Shown in pieces: positions 34,921 to 46,065 of a DNA stretch of 64,000 nt; within the stretch, counting starts at the first letter, position 1, and each line of letters opens with the position of its first letter. Where the stretch lies: assembly GCA_020912385.1 (NCBI GenBank), contig CP087209.1:1674001-1738000 (forward strand), given 5' to 3'. The notes under the pieces were generated by a model. That model saw only the letters and a program-made list of their open reading frames with translations. It made no database searches and had not been told where the DNA came from. The DNA comes from Neofusicoccum parvum (lineage: Eukaryota; Ascomycota; Dothideomycetes; Botryosphaeriales; Botryosphaeriaceae). A program made the position numbers and the translations under genes.

Positions 34921-35080
34921 ATCGAGCTGGCCACAACCATCCCTTCGACTTGGCACCTGTTACTTCTTCGGGATTAACTCTTGCCTCCTCTTGCCTAGCG
35001 GTCACCCGAGACCGCAAAGTGACGTTTCCGTGCGGTAGGGAGTGACCAAGCCCACATGATAACACCCTGTACGCCTAGAG

Positions 35081-35111
35081 AACGATACAATCAGATGCGT
35101 GTTCGAGTTGC
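35081..35111 (+). repeat. 31-bp direct repeat, right copy
   Basis: Right-hand copy of the repeat at 33872-33902, with one G-to-A difference. HET coding sequence continues immediately to its right. Confidence 0.85.
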
Positions 35112-36115
35112 CTCGGATCGACTACCGGAAGCTGAAGAAGCGGATCAAAGCGTGTGCTACAACGCACGATGACCCCTGCGGAAAATCGTCAGATGGCCTT
35201 GGCCGCATCAGCGGAATGAAGCTTATCGATGTTTCTACAAGGAGCTTGGTGGAAGCTACAGCACAGATGGAATATGCTACTCTGTCCTACGTCTGGGGCT
35301 CTCCGAACAACGATGTCACATCGAGCTTGCCGAAGGCTGCACGCCGAACCATTGAGAATGCTATCGAGGTCACCAAGAACCTCGGTATACCCTACTTGTG
35401 GATAGATCGGTGTTGTATTGATCAGTACAACAGTGCGGAAAAGCATGCACAGATCATTCAACTGCACCCAATCTTCTAGAATGCGATGGTGACTCTCATC
35501 GTAGCGGTTGGTAGCGACCCCAATTACGGTCCTCCTGGCGTCGCGCCAACCTCCCGGCGCCCACACCCACACGCATTCATCGATGCTATTTCCCCACGTG
35601 ATCTTGGGCCTCGTATAGAAGTCGGCCATACGGAGCCACGGGGTGTCATGGATATTTGCAACGGGGAGGAGATTGACGTCTGGGTTTAGCTGCAGGATGG
35701 CACATCGATGGACGGTGGAGCCTGGCAGGAAGCTGTCAGCCAAAGGTCGGATCAGCGAATTCCACCATCTAGATTTATCCGCCTACATGCCCCCTACTTC
35801 AGCTGCTAGATCGTGGAGGCAGAGGACGAACACGTCGGCGATCACTTACTTCTTCGTAGGAATCCTGAAAGGGTGAAGATGGGGCCTGTGTTCTTCCATC
35901 CTACTGTTGACTCACCACTAAGCACTAGGCCAATGCTATACGCATCTCCGTGGCTTTGTATCGCCTTATCCTACAGGGGCGAAGTCTTCATACTCGTAGC
36001 CAAGTGGCGGGGAGAGTCTGCCTTTCGAATTGGTCAGTTCTATCTGCCTAGAGAGCAATGGCATACACTTCTGGAATTTGGAGTGGCAGAAAAACGTAAA
36101 ATTAGGCTAATGTAA

Positions 36116-37491
36116 TGGATTTGAAGCTGAGGAGAGCATGTTGAAAGACGTTAGTATGGCAGCTCAACTGTTCCGCTCTGCTGACCATCTGCGTTGGCGC
36201 TCGTAGAACGTACCAATTATTTGGTTATCTTCTGGGCGGCTGAAAGAAAAAGGCTTCGGCCTTGCAATTGGACCATGGCAAGAAAATATTAGCACTGAAG
36301 GCGAGGAAGCGGTAGGCTGCGGAACAATACTCGCGGTCATTCGTAAGGAGAGGGTAATCGGTGGCCACCGTTCCCTCCATAGCGGACGAAGCCGTGAAGG
36401 ATCCAAAGACGCTCAGAAGAAAGGGGCCCAGCATTTCAGAGCCATCTCGGAGTGCTCCTGAGGTGTTTCTTTGTGTGGCCCGATGGGCCGTGGTCCGGCT
36501 CCACCGTTTCCGAGGTGGTCCACGTTCCCAGGAACAATTCCAAAAGTAGAGCATTCTCAAACGTCACGAACCGCATACTTTCGACCATTTCACCGGTAGC
36601 TCATGCGTCTCGCTGACAAAGTCCGGCAACTTTCTCGTTTCCCGGAGGTGCTCCTGTCATCCTCTGCCTCGGTATTCGAGGCAGCAAGCGTTTCCATCCG
36701 TCACTTTCCTCGCATTTCCGAGCAACGATGTGCTTCTTGCACCATTTTTGACTTTATTTAGCAACTCAAAATCATCTCCAGAGCGTCAATGAACGAGAAT
36801 GAACGGCCGATTATGACGATCACGCGAAGAGCGTGCAGGTATGTGTATAGGCAGGCTGCGTGTGGTCGTCAGCGCTTGCGTCAGCCTCTCCATGGATTGC
36901 GCCAGGCACGAGCCCCAAAAACGTCTATTAAAGGCGCCGAAGGTTCGTCTAGCGTGAACCTTCCGTTTACCCCGCCAAGGCAAAAGAACAGCAAATAGAG
37001 CGATTTCCGGCCAATCGGGTCCGCGCCAGCATCCCGGCCACAACCTCCTGCGTCGAAACCGTCGCCAAGAGATGAGGATGGCATCTCGAAATGGCCTTTC
37101 CTCAACGATCTGCCTTACCTCGTACACATTTGGGCTTCACGTCACTGCCGGTCAATGCCTTTCGCCGAGCCTAAAGTCCGAGTGCTCGGGCGTCTCTGCA
37201 CGATTGCCAATAGCATGTGCTGACCGAGCTTCGTCCTTCCAAATGTAAGAGCTGCAGCTATGACTTCAACCTCTTTGAATTTGGCTGGATCGGCCTGGAA
37301 AAGAGCTGGATCAGAAAGAGGAGTTGCACGCCTGACCCCGAGCTCTGATGGATCTAGAGCGTCGGGCGTTGAGGACTGGATAGATATAAATACGGGCAGC
37401 TTCAGTGCTGGAGAAGGCACACACAGGACCAACATCCAGAACCAACTGAGTCTTCTGAACCGCACTTGAAGAGAGCATCCCAACTCCAACA
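36116..37491. other. intergenic
   Basis: About 1.4 kb between the broken HET gene and the Kex2-type secreted protein gene. No supported gene. The TATA box of the next gene is annotated at 37385. Confidence 0.4.
37385..37392 (+). promoter_or_regulatory. TATA box of the secreted Pro/Asp-rich protein gene
   Basis: TATAAATA lies 100 nt upstream of the ATG at 37492, consistent with a strong, regulated fungal promoter. Confidence 0.55.
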
Positions 37492-38350
37492 TGCGTTTCT
37501 CCAAGAGTATTCTGCTGGCTCTCGCCTCAGTCAGGTAGAATCCCTCCCCAAAACCGGTCCAACGTACAGCGCCTCTAACCCGTCCACCAGCATCACCTCT
37601 GCTCTCCCCACTGCCCATGACGGAGTGAGCCTTGACCCCAGGGATGGCCCGCCACCGCCTCCATCCGGACCTCCTGGGCCTCCCGGGCCTCCACCTCGCG
37701 GCGGCCATCCTCCTCGGGACCGTCGCGATGCTGCTGCCTTAGCTGGCCCGCCGCCTCCGTCTGGGCCTCCTGGACCGCCCCCTCATCCACCGCAGCCGAG
37801 ATCCGCTCTGCTCGACGCGTTCGACCCCGACGACGAGGACGAAGACGACAGGTTCAACCCGTTCGACTCCGACTCGGACTCGGACTCCGATGACGAGCGC
37901 CGGTCTCTGGACGACCGCGCCCCGCCGCCACAACCACCACCACCCAAGGGCCCTCCGAAACCCGCGCCGCCGCCCCCTCCCGCCCAACGCTTCCGTCGTG
38001 ATGCATTGGCCGGGAAGGACGACGACGACAAAGACGGCCTGCTCGACAACTTCTTCGACGACTCCGACTCAGACTCCGACGACGACGACGACAGGAAGCG
38101 TCCCTTCCGCGGAAAGCTGGACGACCGCGCCCCGCCGCCCCCTCCCCAAGGCCCTCCCAAGCCCGCTCCGCCGCTTCCGCCGCCACCGAAGGAGCGACGC
38201 GCTGCTGAGGCCCGGGATGAGGGCAAGCCCAAGCCCAAGCCCAAGCCCAAGCCTGGAAAGGGTGGCAGGCCTCCCAGGGCCCGTCGTGCGGCTCAGGGCC
38301 ACCCTCCTGGCCATCCTGTTCCTCCACCTCCGCCTCCGGTGGCTGTCTGA
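37492..38350 (+). CDS. Secreted Pro/Asp-rich protein with repeated Kex2-type sites
   Basis: Exons 37492-37535 and 37591-38350 give 267 residues. The 55-nt intron has a gtagaa donor, a ctaac branch and a ccaccag acceptor. An earlier acceptor at 37569 would leave only 34 nt. Signal peptide: about residues 1-19 (MRFSKSILLALASVSITSA). The mature chain is almost all Pro, Gly, Asp, Ser and Arg. Two ~45-residue modules run from a Ser-Asp alternation (DSDSDSDSDD) through LDDRAPPP to a KGPPKPAPPPPP-like end. Dibasic RR pairs sit at 59-60, 118-119, 150-151, 217-218 and 246-247 with an RKR at 183-185. Two of them are followed by DAAALAG and DALAG. That spacing suggests processing by the Golgi protease Kex2 into several short Pro-rich acidic peptides. 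A KPKPKPKPKPGKGG tract is near the C-terminus. Function unknown. Confidence 0.75.
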
Positions 38351-38488
38351 GGGTGCGTTCAACAGCTGACCCCGCGGCTTTCAACAAGCAGCGGGACTCT
38401 GAGGTCAATTGGTTTCGGGGTTGTGTTGGAAAGTTGGGTGAGGGAGTTGAAGTGATCTTGTAATGGCACACTCCTTTAATCGCTGAAA

Positions 38489-38523
<35 letters not shown>

Positions 38524-38717
38524 AAGAGGTGTAAAAGAAAATATCAACAAGGAAGCAGTGCGGTAATAGTTTTGTCAAGGGATGTCAGTGTCTGGAATAC
38601 GCTCGCTCGTAGGAATAATAAACAATTGACCTGCTAATTGGCGAGTGGAGTGAGCTACTTTGAAGTGTGTGCCTTTCTCTTCCCTCAATGCCGCTACGGT
38701 GAGGATTGCGGCGATGC
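38351..38717. other. convergent spacer with poly-G run
   Basis: 367 bp between two convergent genes. Apart from the 34-nt poly-G run annotated separately nothing was seen. Confidence 0.5.
38489..38522. repeat. poly-G homopolymer, 34 nt
   Basis: An uninterrupted run of 34 G about 140 bp after the stop of the secreted Pro/Asp-rich protein gene. Its exact length is likely unreliable because such runs sequence and assemble poorly. Confidence 0.9.
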
Positions 38718-39571
38718 TTATACGAACCAGCCGCCATCCACCATGTGCACACCGCCAGTGGTGAAGCTCGAATCGCTGCTGAGCAGGAAGATGACCGTCC
38801 CCACCACCTCTTCCGGCTTACCCAGCCTCCTCATCGTCGTGTTCTGCACCTCCGGCACGGCCTCTATGGTCGCCAGATCCACGCCCGTGCTCTCGGTCAA
38901 CATGGGCGTAGCAATATAGCCACTACAGCAAGGTCAGCAGCCCGCCCACGACAAAACGAGGAAGCAACTCACGGATGCACGGTATTGACCCTGATCCCCC
39001 TCGGGCCCAGCTCCCTCGCGGCGCTGCGGCTCAACCCCACCACGCCGTGCTTGCTCGCGCAGTAGGCCTCGCGCATGCCGACGCCCACGACGCCCAGGAT
39101 GCTGGAGCAATTCACGATGCTGCCGCCCTCGGGCGCGAACGCGCGCACCTCGGCGCGCATGCACTTCATCACGCCGGTCAGGTTGACGCCCAGCACGAAG
39201 TCCCAGTCGTCGTCGCCGACGGCGTCGATGCCGCGCGCGTTCATCTCGCGGCCGACCACGCCCGCGAAGTTGGCCGCGCCGTGCAGCCGGCCCAGCGCCG
39301 CCTCGGTCGCCGCCATCCACGCGTCAACGTCCGCCGTGCTGCGCACGTCGGCCCGCCGCGCCACCACCTGCGTGTCCGCGTGCCCCGCTGCCCGCGCTGC
39401 TGCTTCCACCGCGTCGCGCGCCGCTGCTAGCTTGTCGGCCGCCGCTACGTCCGCCATCGACACGTTGGCCCCCAGCGAGGCCAGCCGCATGCAGATGGCG
39501 TGCCCGATGCCCGACGCCGCGCCCGTGACGGCGAAGTTCTTGCCGGGGAAGTAGGCGGAGGAGTAGGCCAT
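38718..39571 (-). CDS. Short-chain dehydrogenase/reductase
   Basis: NAD(P)-dependent SDR of the classical type. Exons 39571-38973 and 38922-38718, joined across a 50-nt intron, give 267 residues. Rossmann motif TGAASGIGHA is near residue 16. The cofactor-adjacent acidic motif is MADV, which favours NAD(H). NFAG replaces the usual NNAG. The catalytic Ser (NCSSILG) and YCASK follow, then PRGIRVNTVHPG and the closing block GYIATPM. The C-terminus has FLLSSDSSFTTGGVHMVDGG, typical of 3-oxoacyl-ACP-reductase-like and sorbose/mannitol dehydrogenase-like SDRs. Substrate is not predictable. It is convergent with the secreted Pro/Asp-rich gene. Confidence 0.9.
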
Positions 39572-40531
39572 GGTTGGTGGGTGGGAGGGTGATGAAGGGT
39601 GCGGGCAAAGGGATGTAGTGAAGGTGAGATTCCTCGAGGCTGAAGAGAGGCTTGATGTGGGATGTGGGAAGCACTTCTGCTCGGGAGGACGGATGGCGCG
39701 GGGCTATGGGCTAGGTATGACGACGGAGAAAGGAAAACTGCTGTCGCCGGCAGCGGCGCAGCAGAGCCAGATTGTGGATGTGACAAGCGCTAATCCCGGC
39801 AGATTTATCTGCTTTGGGGGTCGAAATAGGCAGTGCCAGAAGCATTTGTCTATCTGAACCCTCAGTCGGGAAGGACGTCCGTTGGACGAGTGTTGGGGGC
39901 CAATCGATCTGCTGTATGCATCGGCGGTCCGACCCTTTCGATAACCGGGCCGCAAAACCCATGCACAAATCGCGCGAGGCTAGCGAATAGCAAGAGCTGC
40001 TGCCTGTGGTGGGGAACCGTGGTGAGCAAAGTCCGAGCTTTCCGCACTTGGTCTGGATGGCAGTATGAGATGAACGGCAAGGCAGGATGCGACAAAGGGT
40101 CCAATATGCAATTACAACAGTACAGCCCAAGCTCGAACACCCAGCTGGAACAGAAACTCCACGAAAGCCAGATCTCAATACCCGACAGGTTGCTTTGTCC
40201 ATCTTTCGTCGTAAAAGAATCCCCCGACGCCGTGTTCAAGGACGTCCGTATCCATTGCTGACATATGCTACATAAGGGGTATGAGAAGAACCATTGATCA
40301 TGAAGAGCAGCCAAATCAAAATCACCAATCCAGCCTTTTCTACACCTTGGCCGTAAGGAAGAATCCAGCATCCAAAACGACGTCTTCATCTTTCGGAAAT
40401 TCGTAATGCAAGTAAGGAAAAGTGGCTTAGAAAAACAAGGCAGAAGTATCGGGGAAGGCATGTCCGCGGGTGAAATTGTGGCATGTTGATGCGAAAGCAA
40501 CGCATTGGCAGATTGCGTTTCGGTCGTACGC
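39572..40531. other. intergenic
   Basis: About 1 kb including the promoter of the SDR and the 3' end of the chitin synthase gene, both on the minus strand. Short open frames are not supported. Confidence 0.4.
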
Positions 40532-43500
40532 TTAGACGCCGCGGAACTTGATCAAAATTAGTAAACTGCCCTTCGGCCAGAGGAAATGATAGCGAACTTA
40601 CCATCCGCACAATCAGGAACCAGATTGCGCCCGTAAATCTAAATGCACTAAGGCCAGCCACACTCCAGAGAACCACACTCATGTAGATTTTAGCGCGAGA
40701 CGTCTTTTCCGTTGAGAGCTCATCATCCTTGAGGGAGACATCGACACCAGCGGTGACCAGCACGACTGCGCACAGCGCCAAGTTGCAGAACATCCAGAAA
40801 AGCACGACCGTGGAACGGAAGCCCTTGTAGTAATCCTCTTGCTTGTCTTCCGCCGAAGGATCCTTCTTTGGCTCCACGTACTTGGTGGCGAAGACACGGA
40901 GTTCCGCCTCATACTGGGTGTTGAGGTCGGCGTCATCGGTGGGAGCAGAAACGTCGACCTTGCCGCCCGGCTTGGTCGTGACGGAGGGCAGCTTCTCGGG
41001 CTTCACGTCACCCTTCGTGCCCCAGGTGATATCGTGAGTGTTGCAGAAAGCGTACACGTTCAGAATGTTGATGTACGTCGGCGTCATCAGGAGATATTGG
41101 ATGAAGGACGTGAACATGTGCCAAGGATCCAGGAACAGGAAAGAGGCGACGAAGTACAGCACGTATGTCGATGCCATCGAGACGATGAGCGTGAAGAAGA
41201 GCGTGTTCTGGAACAGATCCGAGACCGAGAAGCCGTCCGCGATTTCACTCTTGACAGAGATGACGGTGATGTAAATGGATGCAAACATCAGGTAAGCCAT
41301 GATGAGCACCCAGAAATACACCATCGTCATGTAGAACTTGTTTGAGCCTTGCGGCCGGTTGCCAAGAGCTAGGACGAAACAGGTAATGACCGTTGCAAGG
41401 TATGCCCATTCGAAGACGGTTGCGAGAATACTGCCGGCTGTGCCCAGGAACTCGTCGTTGCCGAGCGAGGACGTGAGGATACGGAAGACCAGGAAGAAGT
41501 TACCGAGAGCAAACCAGGCGAAGATCATGTTGACAGACTGATAGAAGAATTCCACCAGGAACATGAACTTGCGGATAAATGAATGATCGCTCCTGAAGAT
41601 CTGATGCGAGTGTGCAAGAGCATAAACGGCAGCGAAGAAACTACCGTTCAGCCAACGACGGCGCTGAAGAATGAAGTCGGCCATCTCGACCGGCACGTCA
41701 GTCTCACCAGTAGCCGATTTGACGTATTGCAGAATCCAGTGACAGTTGCGCTTCGCCACGAGCTCGAAACACAGGATACGATCCTCGGCAAGGTACATGT
41801 TGGCAGTGAAGATACCGGCGTTGGCGCCGTGCATCTTTTCACCAGCAAAGTACTTCTCCAGCGGTCCTTGGCCAGTCTTGTCGTTCTGCAGCGCCACGTA
41901 ACGGTATGCGGAAAAGGCACCCGGAAGGACAGAGATGAAACCAAATGCGGACTCGAGAGGCTTGTCGAGGATGTTACTCATCTTGTACTCGAAGTTCTGG
42001 GTCGCAACCAGCGGGTTGAGCAGCTTCTTGCCGTGGACCAACATGGCCTTGATCTCGCCGCAAGCGCCAGCGCACATCGGCTCAAGATCGAAAGCCTTCC
42101 AAAGCTGGTAAATCGAGTCCTTTCCGGGTTTGGTACCAGCGTCAATGAGTACGCAAATGTTGGGGTCGAGGACGGTTCCAAAGGCTTGGAAGAACCATCT
42201 GTGGGAGTTGATCTTCTTCTGGTTCTTTTCCTTCAGACAGAACAACAATTGAATGGGAGTGGTGCCCTTCTTGACTTGCACGATGCCCTTCTTGATTTCA
42301 ATACTCATTTGCGAGGTGTACTGCGTTTTGTTAGCGTCTTTCCGCGGGTCTTGTCTCCGAACCACCAACCTCGTAGATATGCGCCGTCACCTCCTTGCCG
42401 TTGACTTGCTGCTTGGCAATGCCGTCCTGATAGACACCCAAACCAGCCAATACGGCTCTAGTTCTCGGGTTGATCTTACCACGACCGTCACTGACAACAC
42501 ACACGACGATCTTCTTCCACGCATCCTTGCCCCACGTCTTGCTGTTCGTTCTTGAGTTCATGTACTCGATGTTTTTGATTACACCAATCATGGTGCGCGC
42601 AAAGAGCTCATCCTCCTCGTTGTACATGGTGACAGCAATGAACAGCTCCGTGTGGCGCGGCTTTGCGAACAAGCGCTGACGCAGGGTAAAGCGGTCGTTG
42701 TAGAAATCGGCGGGATCGCACGTGGCGGCCGAGTATCGCATGTGTGTGAACTCGTCACGCTCAGGCGGCTGAGCGTGCGGGACCTGGTTCAAGAGCCGAG
42801 GCGGAATGGGGCAGTCGAGGACCAGGTTGCCATTGAACAGCTGCACCTCCTTGACTGTCTTCCACCGCCGAATGGGCGCAGGGCTCGGCGTGGGCTTTGG
42901 CATGTCGTCGAAGTACTCCTCCGGGTCGCCGCCGGGGCTTATGGGATGGGCGGGGTCGGGTCCGTACGCGTTGTCCGGCTGCAACATCGGACGATTGTCG
43001 CCCTCGTCCTGCCAGTACTGCTGGTGTTCCTCATGCGGCGAGGGGTTGTATGGCTGGTTGAAGTAGGCGTCGTGGTGGGCATTGGGATCGACCGCATAGT
43101 CGTCGTGGTAGGCTCCTGGGGAGTAGCGGTGGTCGGCCTCGTACTGCTCGTTGTGGCCGTAGGTGTTCTGGATGTTCTCAACCGAGTACTGCGCGCGCAA
43201 CCGTCAGCACCTGCGTCTCGCAACCTTCTTTCCGCGCGAACTGTTCACTCACCGTAGGCTGGGTCTGTAATCGGTCGCCTGGAGTGCCAGGGCCGGGGCC
43301 AGGCCCCATGGGGATTTCCAAGGGTTGGCCGCCGCCATAAGGGCGGTCCTCGAGCTGGTAGCCGTGGAACGGGTTGCCTGGCGAGGGCGTCCGCTGGGGC
43401 TGGGGTCTCCGCGGGTCCATGTTGTTGTTGTTGTTGTAGGCGTAGTCGTCGTCGTCGTGGACGTTGCCCGCTGAGCCTGCGAGAGTTGGCGGTCAGTCCT

Positions 43501-43707
43501 GCTGGCGATAGCGCGGTTTGGCGGTGGAGCGCGCGCTGGCCTAGGAGTCGGCTTTCACAGTCGCAGCACCACGCGTCTGAGGCCAAGGCCACAGGAATGT
43601 TGGAGCGAGGGCTACGTCTGGAGAAACAGCTCGCTGCGTCATGCACCTGGCAGGGCTTCGGTGCGGCGTGCAAACAGGTGCGACTTACCAAGGCGGTTGT
43701 AAGACAT
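40532..43707 (-). CDS. Chitin synthase, division 1, class III-like
   Basis: Polymerises UDP-GlcNAc into chitin at the plasma membrane. Five exons (43707-43689, 43476-43253, 43188-42370, 42320-40602, 40546-40532) give 931 residues. The first exon codes only MSYNRLG and the last only FRGV, a terminus I associate with class III enzymes. The N-terminal ~170 residues are disordered and Pro/Asn/Tyr-rich. The catalytic part contains [42 protein letters not shown], the EDR motif in [16 protein letters not shown], and the QRRRWLNGS signature of processive glycosyltransferases. Seven or so membrane segments follow, including [33 protein letters not shown] and a final pair at the C-terminus. Loss of the 15-nt last exon by intron retention would extend the protein with unrelated residues. 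The class assignment rests on recognition of sequence style and is less certain than the family. Confidence 0.93.
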
Positions 43708-46065
43708 AATGACAGGCGGCCGCGGCAGCTGGGCCTGATCTGTTGTTGGCTCTGGCTGCTGGGCGGAAATGAGAGCAGGAGGGAGATGCCTGTTTGGGAG
43801 GGGGCTCTCGTTGGTGCAAGTGGCCGGAAGGTTTATCAAAATCTCGTAGGTTGTTTCACGTTAGTCGCGTCGTGGGGCGCGGAGAAGCGCCGCGGGTAAC
43901 GACTGTTATGGGCAGACGCAGGCAGAGGTGGTGGAGAGGAGCGCAGCGAAGGGGCACTGCGGTGCTGACTGTTATGGCCGCGCTGCAGGTTCGGGCTGAG
44001 GGCAGCGGCTTGGCCTGGGAGGATGTGCAGCCGCTGCAGGCTTCGTCGCGACTTTGAAACCTGGAGGCTGTGCCGGTGCGCACGCTCTCTCCCCGGCAAC
44101 GTCGCCGCCCCAGCTCATCCCAGCCAGATGATGTAATTTCGAAGAACACCCTCCGCTCTCCCACACGCTCCATCGGCGCACTTGCGTGTCGTCCAGGCAT
44201 GTCCTGCCCTGCTGCTCCATGCACGATCGCCTTGTCCGCCGGCGACCCGCGCGAGCGCAGCCCTGCCTCCTTGTCTTCCTTGCGGCGCTCGAGTAGCGCC
44301 GCTCTGCTCAGCTCGGCGCCGCCAATGAGCGCGCCGTCGTACTCGCACCCGCCGCCGCCCCGCGGCTGCCAGGACAACACCGCCCTGTTGCTGACGAGGC
44401 AGCGCAGGCTCTCACGTACCGGCAGGCGCGCCGTCCGCCGTCACGGGATCCTCAGGGTCTACCCAGGCAAAGATCTGTGAGAGAGACGAGCACAGCCCCA
44501 ATCACAGCATCTCCACTGTGGCGGCTGTGGCGTTCGCCGCGTTGAGCTTGGTCTCCAACATGCGGTGTATCTTGATAGCGATTCAGGCACCGAATCTGCG
44601 CCGCCAAGCTTCTGGAAGCGAGGCACGCTTCTCTGGCAAACCCAACGCTTCTAAAGAAAGATCCGTCGGCGTTCGCGCTTCCGGCACTCAGCCACTGCGC
44701 ATGCAATCAGTTTCTGACGTGATCCGCACGGCCTCGTTTGACGACACTGCGCAACCAAGTCGGCCATGCTTTGGCCGCTGTTGTCGCTTGCTCTTCCAAA
44801 GTTTCGGTTGCAGGTTTCTCCTCACGTCCGCCTTGCCGCCTCTCGTACCCTTGGCCACGCAAGCTCTGCGACCGAGGGTTGCGGGGATCTGTTTCCGGAT
44901 GCAGTCCCAGTCAACCCCATGCAACCGGCCGAGGTGCTTGTGATCTCGACGTAATACGTCCCAACATGCGATCATGTGGCACGAGCTCTACAAGCATGTG
45001 CAATATATCACAGTCACCATTGAAGGCATTGCAGGAAGCTTGCAACTACTCCAGGGATTGTGCATCGAGAAACTGTACATCCAGCACTGAAATTACCGTC
45101 AGCCTCTTTCCTTGGTTACTCAGGCACGGCTTCAACTCACGTAGCGTTGCACCCCTATGTTGTTTCCCCTGCTTGAACCTCAATCCAGATGCAAGAGTGC
45201 AGTCTAAAATATGCCCAACCTGTTTAGGCGAATTTGACTTGCTGCTGGCAAGTGAACTTGTTGTTTACCCAGTTAAGCACAAACAGGTAACGCTCAGTCT
45301 GCTGTCAATATATACTGATAGACTCCACGCTGTACCGCTGTCATACTCGTAATTTTATTGTACGATTTACTTTAAAAGGTAACTCAGCGTAGGATATACC
45401 GAATTGGATGTTCATGCTCAGAAGTCGGCGAGTCTTGTTGCGTGGTGCTAAGCTTTCTGCTTTATGAGTTTGGTGCGCATCTCCAACAACAGTCTACCGC
45501 CGAAGTATGTTCAAAAGTCAGTGAAGGAAACCTAGGAATCATTAATCAAGTAAATTGAACGGTGCATTGGACCTGCTCATTGAGGGCAGCGATGCATACA
45601 GTGCCTTATATCTTTGTGTTGTAGCATTATCATTATTTTAGCGCTAATCGCCAGTCTATACTACTGGACTCCGAAGGGCCCATTGGCTGTGTCTTCTCTC
45701 TGGTATGTTTCAGAGCTAATGACTTGTAGAGGCCGAATACAGAACAGAAGCAAGAAAGATCTCAATCATGATACTGGCCGGAACTTGGTGCTCGATGTCA
45801 TATGTATCGACTCCGGACTGATATGATAAAGTCCGTTGCACATTCTTCCTTGGATGACTGCTGGTAGTCCACAACTTCCGTCAGGCCACGACAGAACCTA
45901 GGAAGGAATAGTTCATTGAGGCCAAGAGACAAGTCCTGTACCAGCAAGTTTTTCTAGATCCATGCTCTTTTGGTACTATTTGAACGTTCGTAATTCTATC
46001 CGGGTATCATTCCATCAGCCCATCGCCGATGTCTTCTATCTCTTCTCTTTCTTGAAGCCAGCACA
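43708..46065. other. long intergenic region upstream of chitin synthase
   Basis: About 2.4 kb. The left 1.2 kb is GC-rich and pyrimidine-rich, likely promoter and 5' leader of the chitin synthase gene. From about 44950 to 46050 it is AT-rich. No domain-bearing frame, tRNA or repeat array was found. Confidence 0.4.

Larger units (their letters stand above)
33903..35080. other. inserted segment inside the HET gene
   Basis: 1178 bp lying between the two copies of the 31-bp repeat and unrelated to HET coding sequence. Its left part (33903-34250) shows no domain in any frame. It then contains a tandem minisatellite (34336-34660) and two small basic open frames (34662-34814 and 34825-34920). There are no obvious terminal inverted repeats and no transposase, so it is not assigned to a known mobile element class. 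The flanking repeat is much longer than usual transposon target-site duplications. Alternatives are repair-mediated capture of DNA with a local duplication, or joining of two copies of the same HET gene. Confidence 0.55.
33389..36115 (+). pseudogene. Interrupted HET-domain gene with three in-frame TAG codons
   Basis: The 5' part (33389-33902) encodes a cysteine-containing N-terminus (FCSQCKAMG, FECNICWLF) of the kind that precedes HET domains. The HET core resumes at 35081 with PRIDYRKLKKRIKAC, then YATLSYVWGSPNNDV, IPYLWIDRCCIDQYN and NAMVTLIVAVGSDPN. It ends with FILVAKWRGESAFRIGQFYL and a W...KRKIRLM terminus at 36115, the usual close of this protein class. The two parts are separated by about 1.2 kb of unrelated DNA and share a duplicated 31-bp sequence. 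From 35081 to 36115 one reading frame is kept throughout, but TAG occurs at 35477, 35687 and 35807. At least the first two lie where a Gln would suit the family (F-Q-NAM; V-Q-LQDG). The part between the WQEA-like block and the C-terminus is short for the family, suggesting an internal deletion. Allorecognition function is presumably lost. Confidence 0.78.

Noticed and set aside
33903..35080. Classical DNA transposon or LTR element inside the HET gene
   Set aside because: No terminal inverted repeats, no transposase, integrase or reverse transcriptase, and the flanking duplication is too long for known classes.
37536..37569. 34-nt intron version for the Kex2-type gene
   Set aside because: Too short for this genome's introns; the next acceptor at 37590 gives 55 nt with a CTAAC branch site and stays in frame.
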